From the NCBI GenBank assembly GCA_017622135.1, contig JAGARR010000057.1, positions 1 to 54,241 on the forward strand: DNA of 54,241 nt, written 5' to 3'. Made by a program: the position numbers and the translations under genes. Position 1 is the first letter of the stretch. Each line of letters opens with the position of its first letter. Below, piece by piece: positions 7,328-15,353 of this stretch. The DNA comes from Spirochaetaceae bacterium (GTDB taxonomy: Bacteria > Spirochaetota > Spirochaetia > Treponematales > Treponemataceae). The notes below the pieces were generated by a model that made no database searches, had not been told where the DNA came from, and saw only the letters and a list, made by a program, of their open reading frames with translations.

Positions 7328-9419
7328 CAAGAAGAACTCCAAAATAGAAGTCTGAGATTTTTACTGCGGAAAACCGTACATCAGCTGGCAGTTTGAATTC
7401 CTTGGCATCCATCTGGACTACCATGGAACGTCCCTGCTCACCTGTTTCTTCAAGGGTTTTCTGCAGATGGGACGACATTTCAGCTGAACCTGCCTCACCC
7501 AACCAGTAAACACCCTCTACCGGTGTGATGGTCAAATCCCTATAAGGTAAACCCTGACTGTTTTCCAAGGTAACACGAACAGGAATTGTATTCTCCACAT
7601 AGACAGACACCAGGTCTGAGGAATGAGGCATCTTAAACAGCGCACGAGAATTCGTTGTACCGCCCTCCCGAACATACTGGACAGCCCAGTCATCCGACAA
7701 GGGGTTGCCCCAGGTAGATACAACACCCCTACCACTAGTATACTCCTCGCCAAAGTCGAAATCCATATCCAAATCCCTGTCCAGCAGGGCCTGTCTGATA
7801 TAGATTCCATGGGGGAAGAATACATAGCCGAAGAGGGAGTCATACAGGTCAAGACTCTCAGCAGGAGAAACATAGTCCAAGTAATTCCGGGGAGAGAATC
7901 CGAAATTCTGAGTCAGTTCGAACCAGCCATCTCCATCAATATCTACATTTCTGGTGCGAGGAATGCCATCCTCACAGGCCAACTGGGCATAGAGGGTGTG
8001 TCCCTGGAAATACTGGGCGGAACGCACCTGTCCATCCAGAACAGAAATCTCGATGCGGGCATCCTCCCGCTCAGCCACTGGATATGCCACCGCATAGGCT
8101 GAATCCACCAACTGACGCATGGTGGGAAACAAGCTGTCCTGTCCAGATTTCAACTGGGGAACAAAGAACCTGGCACCAGCCAGGGCATTGGCCAGGGGTT
8201 CATAGGCAGTGATGGTCACTGGTGACCACTCCAGGGCATTATCCACAAACTTCAAGTCGATGGTCTGAATCTCCATGGAATTGACGAAGGGGTATTTTTT
8301 ATAGAACAGGCTCACCTGGGCCTCAGGCAGGGTCAATTCCGTGGGGACACCAAAGTCACAGCGGGCAATCCAGTCATCTACGCCGTCCTGATTGCGGTCA
8401 AACCGAATCTGCTGAGGTCGCCCCCGAGAATACTGGACGAACAGATCAGCAATTCGATCCCCCGTATAATCATGGGTCAACACCCCCTGATAGCCGTTGA
8501 GATAGGCAATCATGGCGGACTTTGTGCTGTCATCCTGCAGCGTGTTCACAAACAGCTCCAGCTCAGTCAAGGAGATGGCTTCAGAGGCAAAGGTACAGAA
8601 ATACTCATAGGCCTGAGACTCGGAGAGAAGCCCTTCCTTCAAAGCCAGAACTGCATACATGGGATGCCGCTTGCCGGAAGCATTGAAAGACTGAAGAATA
8701 CGTACTTTCAAAGCAGGCTCGGCAAAAATTGCGGACGAAAGATACAATTCAGCAGGAAACTCCCCCATCTCCTCAAACCGCTGGGCAAAGATTCTGCCAA
8801 GTCCCTCAGCCTCAGGGCTGTAGGTCAAGTCCGCCTGCAGCTCATAGGTAAAGAAGGCCTGGGGAAAGCGCATATCATCGGGGTACAGGCGGGATGCCTC
8901 GGAAACAAGCTCCCGAGCCATGGCGTATGAATCCTCCGTTCCCATACGGTAATAGCTCAGAATCTTTATATATTCCCGGGATGAGGAGGGAAACACCTTG
9001 CCTTCCTCCAGATAGACCAGAGCACGACGGGACTCTCCGGTATTCGTCAGCAGTTCCGCATAGAGTAGTAGTGCGCCGTCCTTGTTGTAGTCCACCCACT
9101 TGTCCCGCTCCATGGCCTTCTTCAATGAGGGCAGCAGCTCCGCAGGATTCTTGCCGAGACGATGGGCGGCGTAGGCACTGACAAACCACAGGTCGGAGAT
9201 GGTATCGTCATAGGTCAGGCCAAGCTCCGCCTGAGAAAAGGCATTCTCCCACTCCGCCTTCTCCACATACTTCTTGGACTGCTGATAGCAGCGGAGGGCC
9301 GTCCGATAGTTTGCCAAGGCAGCGGAGGAGGTGGTCAATCCAGTGCTCTCACCTGCCAGAGGGAAACCTAAAAATATAAAACAACAAACAAGAACTACAA
9401 GTGCTTTCTTTCCGTTCAT
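7320..9419 (-). CDS. Large exported protein with TPR-like N-terminus and Asp-rich loops
   Basis: The protein has 699 residues. A signal peptide (KKALVVLVCCFIFLGFPLAG) targets it to the periplasm or outer membrane. Residues about 30-310 are helical and TPR-like (NYRTALRCYQQSKKYVEKAEWENAFSQA..). From about residue 318 there are DxDxDG-like loops (DYTGDRIADLF, DRNQDGVDDW, DIDGDGWFEL) typical of calcium-binding or FG-GAP/dockerin-like segments, each followed by beta-rich sequence. I do not recognise a named family, and the function is unknown. The ATG at 9419 has GAGGAG upstream. It lies between ftsH and the S1C protease gene in one leftward operon, which suggests envelope maintenance. Confidence 0.75.
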   Translation of the reverse strand: MNGKKALVVLVCCFIFLGFPLAGESTGLTTSSAALANYRTALRCYQQSKKYVEKAEWENAFSQAELGLTYDDTISDLWFVSAYAAHRLGKNPAELLPSLKKAMERDKWVDYNKDGALLLYAELLTNTGESRRALVYLEEGKVFPSSSREYIKILSYYRMGTEDSYAMARELVSEASRLYPDDMRFPQAFFTYELQADLTYSPEAEGLGRIFAQRFEEMGEFPAELYLSSAIFAEPALKVRILQSFNASGKRHPMYAVLALKEGLLSESQAYEYFCTFASEAISLTELELFVNTLQDDSTKSAMIAYLNGYQGVLTHDYTGDRIADLFVQYSRGRPQQIRFDRNQDGVDDWIARCDFGVPTELTLPEAQVSLFYKKYPFVNSMEIQTIDLKFVDNALEWSPVTITAYEPLANALAGARFFVPQLKSGQDSLFPTMRQLVDSAYAVAYPVAEREDARIEISVLDGQVRSAQYFQGHTLYAQLACEDGIPRTRNVDIDGDGWFELTQNFGFSPRNYLDYVSPAESLDLYDSLFGYVFFPHGIYIRQALLDRDLDMDFDFGEEYTSGRGVVSTWGNPLSDDWAVQYVREGGTTNSRALFKMPHSSDLVSVYVENTIPVRVTLENSQGLPYRDLTITPVEGVYWLGEAGSAEMSSHLQKTLEETGEQGRSMVVQMDAKEFKLPADVRFSAVKISDFYFGVLLDE

Positions 9420-9481
9420 GTGCGCTCCTCAAAAAACAGTGGGGAACCTTTCAATTGTTAAAAACATGAAGGAAACCCATT

Positions 9482-11371
9482 CTATATTGTCGGTACATCT
9501 GTTGATTCTGCCCCACTTATTCTTGGTTTAAATCCCAATAACTGGCGAATTTCCTCGTCACAGAGGGTTTCCCGCTCTATCAACGCTTGGGCAAGGCTGT
9601 CCAGCTGGTCACGGTGTTGGCTGAGAATATCGGAACAGCGTTTCTGGGCACGGCCGAGAATCTCCTCCACCGCCGCATCAATCTTGCGGGCAGTCTCCTC
9701 AGAGTAGGTTTTGTGGCGAACCAAGTCCCGTCCCATGAACACCGGCTCGTCCTCCTGGTTGTAGGCAACCGCCCCCACTCCCTGGGCCATGCCCCACTGG
9801 CACACCATGCGACGGGCCAGCTCTGTAGCACGGTGCAAATCGTTCTGGGTACCGGTGGTGGTGTCCTGATACACCAAGGTCTCCGCAGCATAACCACCAA
9901 AGAGAATCACCAGCTGGTCCTCAAGCCAAGTCCTGGTGTGGGAATAGGAATCCTCCTCAGGAATCCCCACGGTAACCCCCAGGGCACGTCCTCTCGGAAT
10001 AACGGACACCTTGTGAAGAGGAGATGCCTGCTCCAGATAGTAGTACGGTAGGGCATGGCCAGCCTCGTGATAGGCAGTCATCCGCTTCTCCTTGTCAGAA
10101 ATTACCATGGACTCACGAGCCACGCCCATCAAAAGCTTGTCCCGGGCCAGCTCAAAGTCCTCCTCCGTCACCTTCTCCCGATCCTTCCCTGCGGCAAAGA
10201 GGGCAGCCTCGTTTACCAAGCTGGAAAGCTCCGCACCGCTCATGCCTGGCGTAGCCCTGGCGATGCGACCAAAGTCCACAGCTGCATCCACGGGAACCTT
10301 GGCAGCATGGACGGCAAGGATAGCCTCCCGCTCCTTTATGTCCGGCAGAGCTACGGTCACCTGACGGTCAAAGCGCCCAGGACGCAGCAGTGCGGGGTCC
10401 AGGACATCAGGACGGTTGGTAGCAGCCAACACGATGATTCCGTCCTTGTTCTCAAAGCCGTCCATCTCCACCAGCATCTGGTTCAAGGTCTGCTCCCGCT
10501 CGTCGTGACCGCCGCCGAGACCAGCGCCACGACTTCTACCCACCGCATCAATCTCATCGATGAAGATGATGGCGGGAGCCATGCGGCGGCCCTGCTCAAA
10601 GAGGTCACGGACACGGCTGGCTCCCACACCCACACACATCTCCACAAAGTCACTGCCGGAAATGTGAAGAAAGGAGACACCTGCTTCTCCTGCCACCGCC
10701 CGGGCCAGCAGTGTCTTTCCGGTGCCGGGATTTCCCACCAGCAGCACGCCCGTGGGAATCTTCGCTCCGATGGCCGTATACTTCTTGGGATTCTTCAGAA
10801 AATCGATGATGTCAGCCAACTCAGCCTTGGCTTCTTCTTGACCAGCCACATCGGCAAAGGTCACCTTCTTTCCCCCGTTGTAGATGCGCGCCCGACTTTT
10901 TCCGAACTGCAAGCCCTTTGTGTTGGCGACAGCATTCTGACGCATCATCAGGGAGAACACCAACATCATTACCAGCAGCAAAGGCAGGGTGTCTATCAAA
11001 GTATCCAGAAAGCTGGGCCCCTTCTTCAGACCGCTCACCCGCACTCCATGCGCTTCCAGCAGGGGCATCAGTTTTTCATCAGTATAGGGGATGACTGTCT
11101 TGAAAAAACTGCGGCCACCTTCACCAGAGGATTCAAGCACCCCCTCGATCAGGTAGTCGTTGGTTATCTCCAGCTCCACCACCTGGCCAGACTCCACTGC
11201 AGACAAAAAGGTGGAATATGGAATTTCAGGCAGACTGGTAAGCTTGCTGTTGAGCAGATAAAAGATTCCGGTGATGGCCAGCATCACCAAAAAGAAAACG
11301 AAACCAAAGTCAACGCCACCCCTCATGGGCAAACCACGGGGAGGCTTTCTGTTCAAATTGTTGTCACCCAT
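9482..11371 (-). CDS. ftsH: ATP-dependent zinc metalloprotease FtsH
   Basis: The protein has 629 residues. Two transmembrane segments (about 24-42 and 122-142) flank a small extracytoplasmic domain. The AAA module has Walker A GNPGTGKT (about 211-218), Walker B IIFIDEID and SRH arginines in [20 protein letters not shown]. The protease domain has the zinc motif HEAGH (about 433-437) and a later Asp in a TTTGTQNDL context. It degrades membrane and regulatory proteins at the inner membrane. It follows tilS by 48 bases and precedes the large exported protein by 62 bases with no terminator between, so all are probably co-transcribed. Confidence 0.97.
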   Translation of the reverse strand: MGDNNLNRKPPRGLPMRGGVDFGFVFFLVMLAITGIFYLLNSKLTSLPEIPYSTFLSAVESGQVVELEITNDYLIEGVLESSGEGGRSFFKTVIPYTDEKLMPLLEAHGVRVSGLKKGPSFLDTLIDTLPLLLVMMLVFSLMMRQNAVANTKGLQFGKSRARIYNGGKKVTFADVAGQEEAKAELADIIDFLKNPKKYTAIGAKIPTGVLLVGNPGTGKTLLARAVAGEAGVSFLHISGSDFVEMCVGVGASRVRDLFEQGRRMAPAIIFIDEIDAVGRSRGAGLGGGHDEREQTLNQMLVEMDGFENKDGIIVLAATNRPDVLDPALLRPGRFDRQVTVALPDIKEREAILAVHAAKVPVDAAVDFGRIARATPGMSGAELSSLVNEAALFAAGKDREKVTEEDFELARDKLLMGVARESMVISDKEKRMTAYHEAGHALPYYYLEQASPLHKVSVIPRGRALGVTVGIPEEDSYSHTRTWLEDQLVILFGGYAAETLVYQDTTTGTQNDLHRATELARRMVCQWGMAQGVGAVAYNQEDEPVFMGRDLVRHKTYSEETARKIDAAVEEILGRAQKRCSDILSQHRDQLDSLAQALIERETLCDEEIRQLLGFKPRISGAESTDVPTI

Positions 11372-11419
11372 ACCGGCGGATTATATCAAAAAAGCAAGTA
11401 ATTTCCTACTACTTATTTT

Positions 11420-12799
11420 TCATTCCTGCTTCGTGCATAAGGAGGATACAGACAACAGCTCCACCGTTTCCTTGCCCACTTCCTCCACCACCGCCACAAA
11501 CTGGTCCTTCTGACTCTTGGAAAGGATTTCCTGGGCGGACTGAACCTTCCCCCGAACCAATATCTTGTCCCCTGGCTCAGGACTGCGGACTACAATGGGA
11601 GACAAAAAACACATTTCACCCACCAAGAGAGCTCTTTCACAGGAACCTTTTTCACAACAAGCCGCTTCATCCACACTCAGCCTGCCCATGGGAAGACAAT
11701 ACTCACCTTTTCCATCAATAACCAAGGCAAATCCACTCGCATCCCCCTGCTGTGCCTTCTTTCTGACAACCAGTCCATCCTTCGCAGCCTCCACCTGCAC
11801 CGAGCCGAAGGTGAAAAGGCCAGCAGGCAGGGACGCAACCCCCAAGCAGTCATTCAGACTTTCATTTCCAGTAGCTGACAGGTGAACAAGAGGTCGTAAC
11901 AGGTGGTAGGGAATACGACTATCTACCCCAAATCTATTGAAGACTTCGTACAGCACTCGCCGGCGGAGAGCGGAATGAAGGGGCAGAAACCTATCCCAAG
12001 GAGCCACCAAGGACTCCCCATCACCTTCCTGCCATAGGTCTGACGGAACGAGTGAGGAGATGAGGTCATTGTCATCCTGCCTTTTTTCCGAGCCGGACAA
12101 CACCCCCCTCTGCCAGCCACCAAAATCCTTGTCCAGCAGGGGAATCAAAAGGTTGCGACACCTGTTGCGCAGATAATCGTTCTCCTGGTTTGTACTGTCA
12201 CTCCTGAATTCCACCTGGTGACTGATCAAAAAAACTTCAATATCATGACGCCACACTTGCAGCAGAGGCCGCACAAATATACCACGCTGCAGAGGAATAC
12301 CTTGAGAGACAGCATCGCCGCTCCCCTGGAGAAACCGGAGCAGGAGTGTTTCCAGCTGGTCGTTTTGATTGTGAGCCAGTAAAAAAAATTGACAGTCAGC
12401 TGCCTCTGCCTCCCGCTGGAAAGCCTCATACCGCAGGAACCGAGCGGCCTCCTCCACTCCCCGTCGCCGGAATTGAGCCGTTTTTGCTACCAGTCCGGGA
12501 GGCAGGTCTACAATTATACACTGTACCGCATCAAGGCCAGAACAAAACCTTTGCACAAAGGCGGCATCGCCTCCACTTTCCTCCGGCGGCCGAATGTTAT
12601 GGTTCACCGTCACCACCTGCAGTAAAGCTCCCTCTTTACCCCAGTATTTGTTTCGTAGTAAGAATGCCCCGTACAAAAGGGCCATAGAATCGGCACCACC
12701 GGACACACCCAGTCCTACAGTCTTTCCGGGAGAAAAAAAATCCCTGCAAGAAAGAGCGCATAAGTCAAACCCTGCCTCCAGCTGCTGCAAAAAATCCAT
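11420..12799 (-). CDS. tilS: tRNA(Ile)-lysidine synthetase TilS
   Basis: The protein has 459 residues from ATG 12799 (MDFLQQLEAGF), chosen because TGGAG lies six bases upstream. A longer frame reaching 12853 would start inside the loop of a terminator hairpin and is rejected. The PP-loop motif SGGADS is near residue 31, and the N-terminal ATPase domain runs to about 240 (LLAHNQNDQLETLLLRFLQGSG). A C-terminal TilS domain follows (VRSPEPGDKILVRG). It converts C34 of tRNA-Ile(CAU) to lysidine. It heads the tilS-ftsH group but has almost no room for its own promoter after the rplY terminator. Confidence 0.93.
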   Translation of the reverse strand: MDFLQQLEAGFDLCALSCRDFFSPGKTVGLGVSGGADSMALLYGAFLLRNKYWGKEGALLQVVTVNHNIRPPEESGGDAAFVQRFCSGLDAVQCIIVDLPPGLVAKTAQFRRRGVEEAARFLRYEAFQREAEAADCQFFLLAHNQNDQLETLLLRFLQGSGDAVSQGIPLQRGIFVRPLLQVWRHDIEVFLISHQVEFRSDSTNQENDYLRNRCRNLLIPLLDKDFGGWQRGVLSGSEKRQDDNDLISSLVPSDLWQEGDGESLVAPWDRFLPLHSALRRRVLYEVFNRFGVDSRIPYHLLRPLVHLSATGNESLNDCLGVASLPAGLFTFGSVQVEAAKDGLVVRKKAQQGDASGFALVIDGKGEYCLPMGRLSVDEAACCEKGSCERALLVGEMCFLSPIVVRSPEPGDKILVRGKVQSAQEILSKSQKDQFVAVVEEVGKETVELLSVSSLCTKQE

Positions 12800-12828
12800 T
12801 CTGAGCTCCACGTCAAAATACATCCGGA

Positions 12829-12866
12829 CAAAAAAAAAGATGTCTAAAACCATGTTTTAGACATCT
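12829..12866 (-). terminator. Intrinsic terminator of the ispE-spoVG-rplY operon
   Basis: On the minus strand a 13-bp perfect stem (12866-12854 with 12850-12838) encloses a three-base loop and is followed by eight T residues (12837-12830). It is a very strong terminator located 22 bases after the rplY stop and only 30 bases before the tilS start. Confidence 0.92.
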
Positions 12867-12887
12867 TCTCATATCTAATGAAGAAAT

Positions 12888-13442
12888 TTAGCGTTTGGGA
12901 GCAGAAACACTGGCAACCATCTTGTCACTATCAGTCAGTACGGTGATTCCCTCTGCCAGCTGCAAATCCTTCACATAGTACTTCTGACCAATTCCCAAAG
13001 CTGAAATGTCAGCACAAATCCGAGGAGGCAAATCCTTAGGCAGACACTGAATCACCACCTGAGGATAATGGGTTGTCAGGCGACCACCCTCACGAACACC
13101 GGCAGGGCTACCTGTCAACTGAATCTTCATGCTCATCTTCAAGGGCTTGTCCTTGTCGATAGCGTGGAAATCCACGTGAAGATTCTTATCGGTCTTAATA
13201 TCGTACTCGGTATCCTTGATAAAAACCAAGTTATCCTTTCCGTCAACCTTCAAATTCACAAGGGTAGAGGGAGTAGAATTCTTCCAGACCTTTGTAAACT
13301 CGGCCTCATCAATATCCAGCATAACGGATTCACCCTTAGAATTATACATAACAGCAGGAAGACGACCGCTCTTGCGCATCTTCTGTGCAGCACGCTTACC
13401 TGTCTCTGTGCGGGTGTTAGCGTTTACAACAAACTGATCCAT
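12888..13442 (-). CDS. rplY: 50S ribosomal protein L25 (CTC/TL5 form)
   Basis: The protein has 184 residues, the longer general-stress form with an N-terminal 5S rRNA-binding beta-barrel (about 1-90, NANTRTETGKRAAQKMRKSGRLPAVMY) and a TL5-type C-terminal domain (KVDGKDNLVFIKDTEYDI onwards). ATG 13442 has AAGGAG eight bases upstream. It binds 5S rRNA in the central protuberance. It follows spoVG and the tRNA-Gln gene on the same strand and ends the operon at a strong terminator. Confidence 0.95.
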   Translation of the reverse strand: MDQFVVNANTRTETGKRAAQKMRKSGRLPAVMYNSKGESVMLDIDEAEFTKVWKNSTPSTLVNLKVDGKDNLVFIKDTEYDIKTDKNLHVDFHAIDKDKPLKMSMKIQLTGSPAGVREGGRLTTHYPQVVIQCLPKDLPPRICADISALGIGQKYYVKDLQLAEGITVLTDSDKMVASVSAPKR

Positions 13443-13499
13443 CTGAGGAACTCCTTATCAACTAATTACACAGACAAAATAGCCTGTGTATAAAAATAA

Positions 13500-13572
13500 C
13501 TGGGACGGTAGGATTCGAACCTACGGAATACCGGCACCAAAAGCCGGGGGCTTACCACTTGCCGACGTCCCA
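13500..13572 (-). tRNA. tRNA-Gln (anticodon TTG)
   Basis: Read on the minus strand, the acceptor stem TGGGACG pairs with CGTCCCA (including the weak U1-A72 pair typical of tRNA-Gln). The anticodon stem CCGGC/GCCGG has loop TTTTGGT and anticodon TTG. The T arm is GTAGG-TTCGAAT-CCTAC. Base 13500 supplies discriminator G73. CCA is not encoded. It lies five bases after the spoVG stop and 57 bases before the rplY start, so it is probably cut from a shared transcript. Confidence 0.97.
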
Positions 13573-13577
13573 AAATA

Positions 13578-13868
13578 TCAATCCAGCATGTCTTCTGGAG
13601 ATGAAACCATCTCTACATGACCGGCATTATATTCCGCAATAATTGTGTTCTGCAACTCAGCCCTAAAATCAGGACTGATAGGATGTGCAACATCCATATA
13701 GGTACCTTCCACAGTTTTTCGACTCGGCATCGCAATGAACAACCCAGCTTTGCCATCAATAATCTTAATATTATGCACTACAAAGCAGTTGTCAAAAGTT
13801 ACCGTTGCGTACGCCCTTAACTTTCCTTCTACAGAAAGCTTGCGAATCCTTACCTCCGTTATCTTCAC
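13578..13868 (-). CDS. spoVG: SpoVG-family RNA/DNA-binding regulator
   Basis: The protein has 96 residues from GTG 13868 (VKITEVRIRKLSVEGKLRAYATVTFDNCFVVHNIKI), chosen because a perfect GGAGG lies eight bases upstream. A longer frame from 13907 would add 13 residues that only reflect this leader. Family motifs include KLRAYATVTFD, GLFIAMPSRK and DVAHPI. SpoVG binds nucleic acid and acts as a site-specific regulator in Firmicutes and in Borrelia. It sits between ispE and tRNA-Gln. The gap to ispE is 45 bases and contains no terminator, so transcription probably starts at the ispE promoter. Confidence 0.93.
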   Translation of the reverse strand: MKITEVRIRKLSVEGKLRAYATVTFDNCFVVHNIKIIDGKAGLFIAMPSRKTVEGTYMDVAHPISPDFRAELQNTIIAEYNAGHVEMVSSPEDMLD

Positions 13869-13913
13869 AACTTCATCCTCCTTAAGTTGTAGAAAAATAC
13901 CACTCAAGCAAAA

Positions 13914-14792
13914 TCAAGAAGAAGCAAATGTATAACATCGCTTCCATTTTTCGCGAAGCTTCAGGAACGCACAGTCCGCTGCCTCTTTAGAGGAATAAAC
14001 TCCAAATACAGCAGAACCGGAACCGGACATCTGTGTATAAGATGCACCAGTAGCATGCAAGTCTTGCAAGCCTTGCCTAATCAACGGATAACGTTGTACC
14101 AAGGGGGCTGTAAAACTATTAACAAACCCCCAGGTATACACAGGAGCCTTGTATGCCGTTTCCAACCCTTTTGCAGGAATGCTGTCCCACTCCCAATCTG
14201 GTGAGTACCACTGATCCACAAGGCTATATGCCTCTTTCGTAGAACTGTGGACATCAGGACAAATCAGAACAAAGAACAAATCCAGCCGCGGAAGGATGGG
14301 ACTCACCATCTCACCCCTTCCCTGAACCAGGGCGGCAAAAGGCGTGGTCACATCGTTACACTCCACAAAGAAGAACACGTCACTTCCGACCTTCCCAGCG
14401 ATATACCGCTTTTGGGACATGGTCAGATGAGTATCGTACACTGCATCCAAGGCGTTGATTAGTGAAGCTGCATCGGAGGAACCTCCGCCTAAACCTGCTC
14501 CTGATGGAATGGTCTTATCCAGACGCACCTTCACAGATTCAGAAATACCAGTCACTTCGCAAAACACTTCGTACGCAGACGTCAGAGTATTTTTTTCAGG
14601 AAGGATCATACCGTCACACACAACGTGACATTGTCCATCCTTCACTCCTGTCCGCTGTAAAGCCAGCTTGTCGTAAAGCGGAACGGTTTGAAAAATACTC
14701 TCAATACCATGATATCCATCTGCACGAGCCGGCAAAACACGAAGACCTATGTTAATCTTCGCAGGAGCCAAAACACGCACATCACATAACAT
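13914..14792 (-). CDS. ispE: 4-diphosphocytidyl-2-C-methyl-D-erythritol kinase IspE
   Basis: The protein has 292 residues from ATG 14792 (MLCDVRVLAPAKINIGLRV). It is a GHMP kinase that phosphorylates CDP-ME in the MEP isoprenoid pathway. Motifs are PAKINIGL near the start, PSGAGLGGGSSDAASL (ATP loop) and TQMSGSGSAVFGVY near the C-terminus. The frame is open further upstream to 14831, but those bases are the promoter itself, so the longer start is rejected. There is no Shine-Dalgarno sequence. The start lies about four bases after the predicted transcription start. A GTG at 14780 is an alternative. IspDF is encoded elsewhere in this window. Confidence 0.93.
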   Translation of the reverse strand: MLCDVRVLAPAKINIGLRVLPARADGYHGIESIFQTVPLYDKLALQRTGVKDGQCHVVCDGMILPEKNTLTSAYEVFCEVTGISESVKVRLDKTIPSGAGLGGGSSDAASLINALDAVYDTHLTMSQKRYIAGKVGSDVFFFVECNDVTTPFAALVQGRGEMVSPILPRLDLFFVLICPDVHSSTKEAYSLVDQWYSPDWEWDSIPAKGLETAYKAPVYTWGFVNSFTAPLVQRYPLIRQGLQDLHATGASYTQMSGSGSAVFGVYSSKEAADCAFLKLREKWKRCYTFASS

Positions 14793-14802
14793 AAGCAAGA
14801 GC

Positions 14803-14831
14803 ATTATACATAATGTATTCAATGTTGTCAA
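14803..14831 (-). promoter_or_regulatory. Perfect consensus sigma70 promoter of ispE-spoVG-tRNA-Gln-rplY
   Basis: On the minus strand it reads TTGACA (14831-14826), 17 bases, TATAAT (14808-14803). Transcription should begin near 14796, four bases before the ispE ATG, giving a practically leaderless mRNA. Confidence 0.9.
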
Positions 14832-14893
14832 ACACTTTTTTTAAAACTCTCATATTTCCAGTTACTACATTCTACACTTTTTTTTACATCTAG

Positions 14894-14922
14894 TTGACAG
14901 AGACCTTTTCCCCATATAATAT
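14894..14922 (+). promoter_or_regulatory. Promoter of the small acidic protein gene
   Basis: TTGACA at 14894-14899 is followed by a -10 region TATAATAT at 14915-14922. The TATAAT hexamer gives a 15-base spacer and TAATAT gives 17. It is back to back with the ispE promoter, about 60 bases away. The leader is about 30 bases long with AGAGG at 14948-14952. Confidence 0.65.
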
Positions 14923-14962
14923 ATGTCTATAACATACCCCATATCAAAGAGGATACTTGTAC

Positions 14963-15205
14963 ATGCTCGACGTAACAAGCGATACGCTGGAGATTACACT
15001 TTTAGGTGACTATGGCTTTGACCATAGCTATGATGATGACGGCTATCTCGATGTAGATGATAACTTTGACGAGGATGATTATGACGATTTTGTAGATGAC
15101 GAGTTTCTTGATGATGATTTTGAGGGTGAGGATTACGATGATTATGATGATGACCTCTTTGATGATGAGGATGACTCCGAAGAGGATTATGATGATTACG
15201 ACTGA
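14963..15205 (+). CDS. Small, extremely acidic protein of unknown function
   Basis: The protein has 80 residues from ATG 14963, with AAAGAGG ending ten bases upstream. An in-frame TTG at 14957 is an alternative. I count 34 Asp and 8 Glu (42 of 80) and no Lys or Arg, so the net charge is near -42. The first 20 residues (MLDVTSDTLEITLLGDYGFD) are the least acidic. After that, aromatic or aliphatic residues recur every three to five positions in an Asp background (DDFVDDEFLDDDFEGEDYDD). It has no signal peptide, Cys or known domain that I recognise. It has its own promoter and terminator, which supports a real gene. Possible roles are nucleic-acid mimicry, cation binding or RNA-polymerase association. 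None is shown. Confidence 0.72.
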   Translation: MLDVTSDTLEITLLGDYGFDHSYDDDGYLDVDDNFDEDDYDDFVDDEFLDDDFEGEDYDDYDDDLFDDEDDSEEDYDDYD

Positions 15206-15230
15206 CATGCCATAAAATCGTTGTTGACAG

Positions 15231-15266
15231 GTCCCCCGCTTCATGTGAACGGAGGGCTTTTTTTTT
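15231..15266 (+). terminator. Terminator after the small acidic protein gene
   Basis: GTCCCCCG (15231-15238) pairs imperfectly with CGGAGGGC (15250-15257) across a short loop, followed by nine T residues (15258-15266). It starts 25 bases after the stop codon. Confidence 0.75.
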
Positions 15267-15280
15267 CATCGATTTTTAAC

Positions 15281-15321
15281 AAAAAAGCTGCCCAAGACAT
15301 TGCTTTGGGCAGCTTTTTTTC
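15281..15321. terminator. Bidirectional terminator, mainly for the oadGAB operon
   Basis: AGCTGCCCAA (15286-15295) and TTGGGCAGCT (15305-15314) form a ten-bp perfect stem with an A-run before and a T-run after. On the minus strand it ends the oad operon 33 bases after the oadB stop. On the plus strand it backs up the preceding terminator. Confidence 0.9.
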
Positions 15322-15353
15322 GTCTAAAAGCGGGATGTCAGTCCGCCACCACC

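Noticed and set aside
10055..11401. 448-codon plus-strand open frame opposite ftsH
   Set aside because: It is antisense to a perfectly recognisable ftsH, its translation shows no domain, and its composition is that of a reverse-complement shadow.
12800..12853. Longer N-terminus for TilS
   Set aside because: The extra codons start inside the loop of the rplY terminator, so they would not be in an efficient mRNA, and the TGGAG site points to 12799.
14994..15269. His/Asn-rich minus-strand frame opposite the acidic protein gene
   Set aside because: It is the reverse complement of Asp (GAT) codons. The plus strand has the promoter, ribosome-binding site and terminator.
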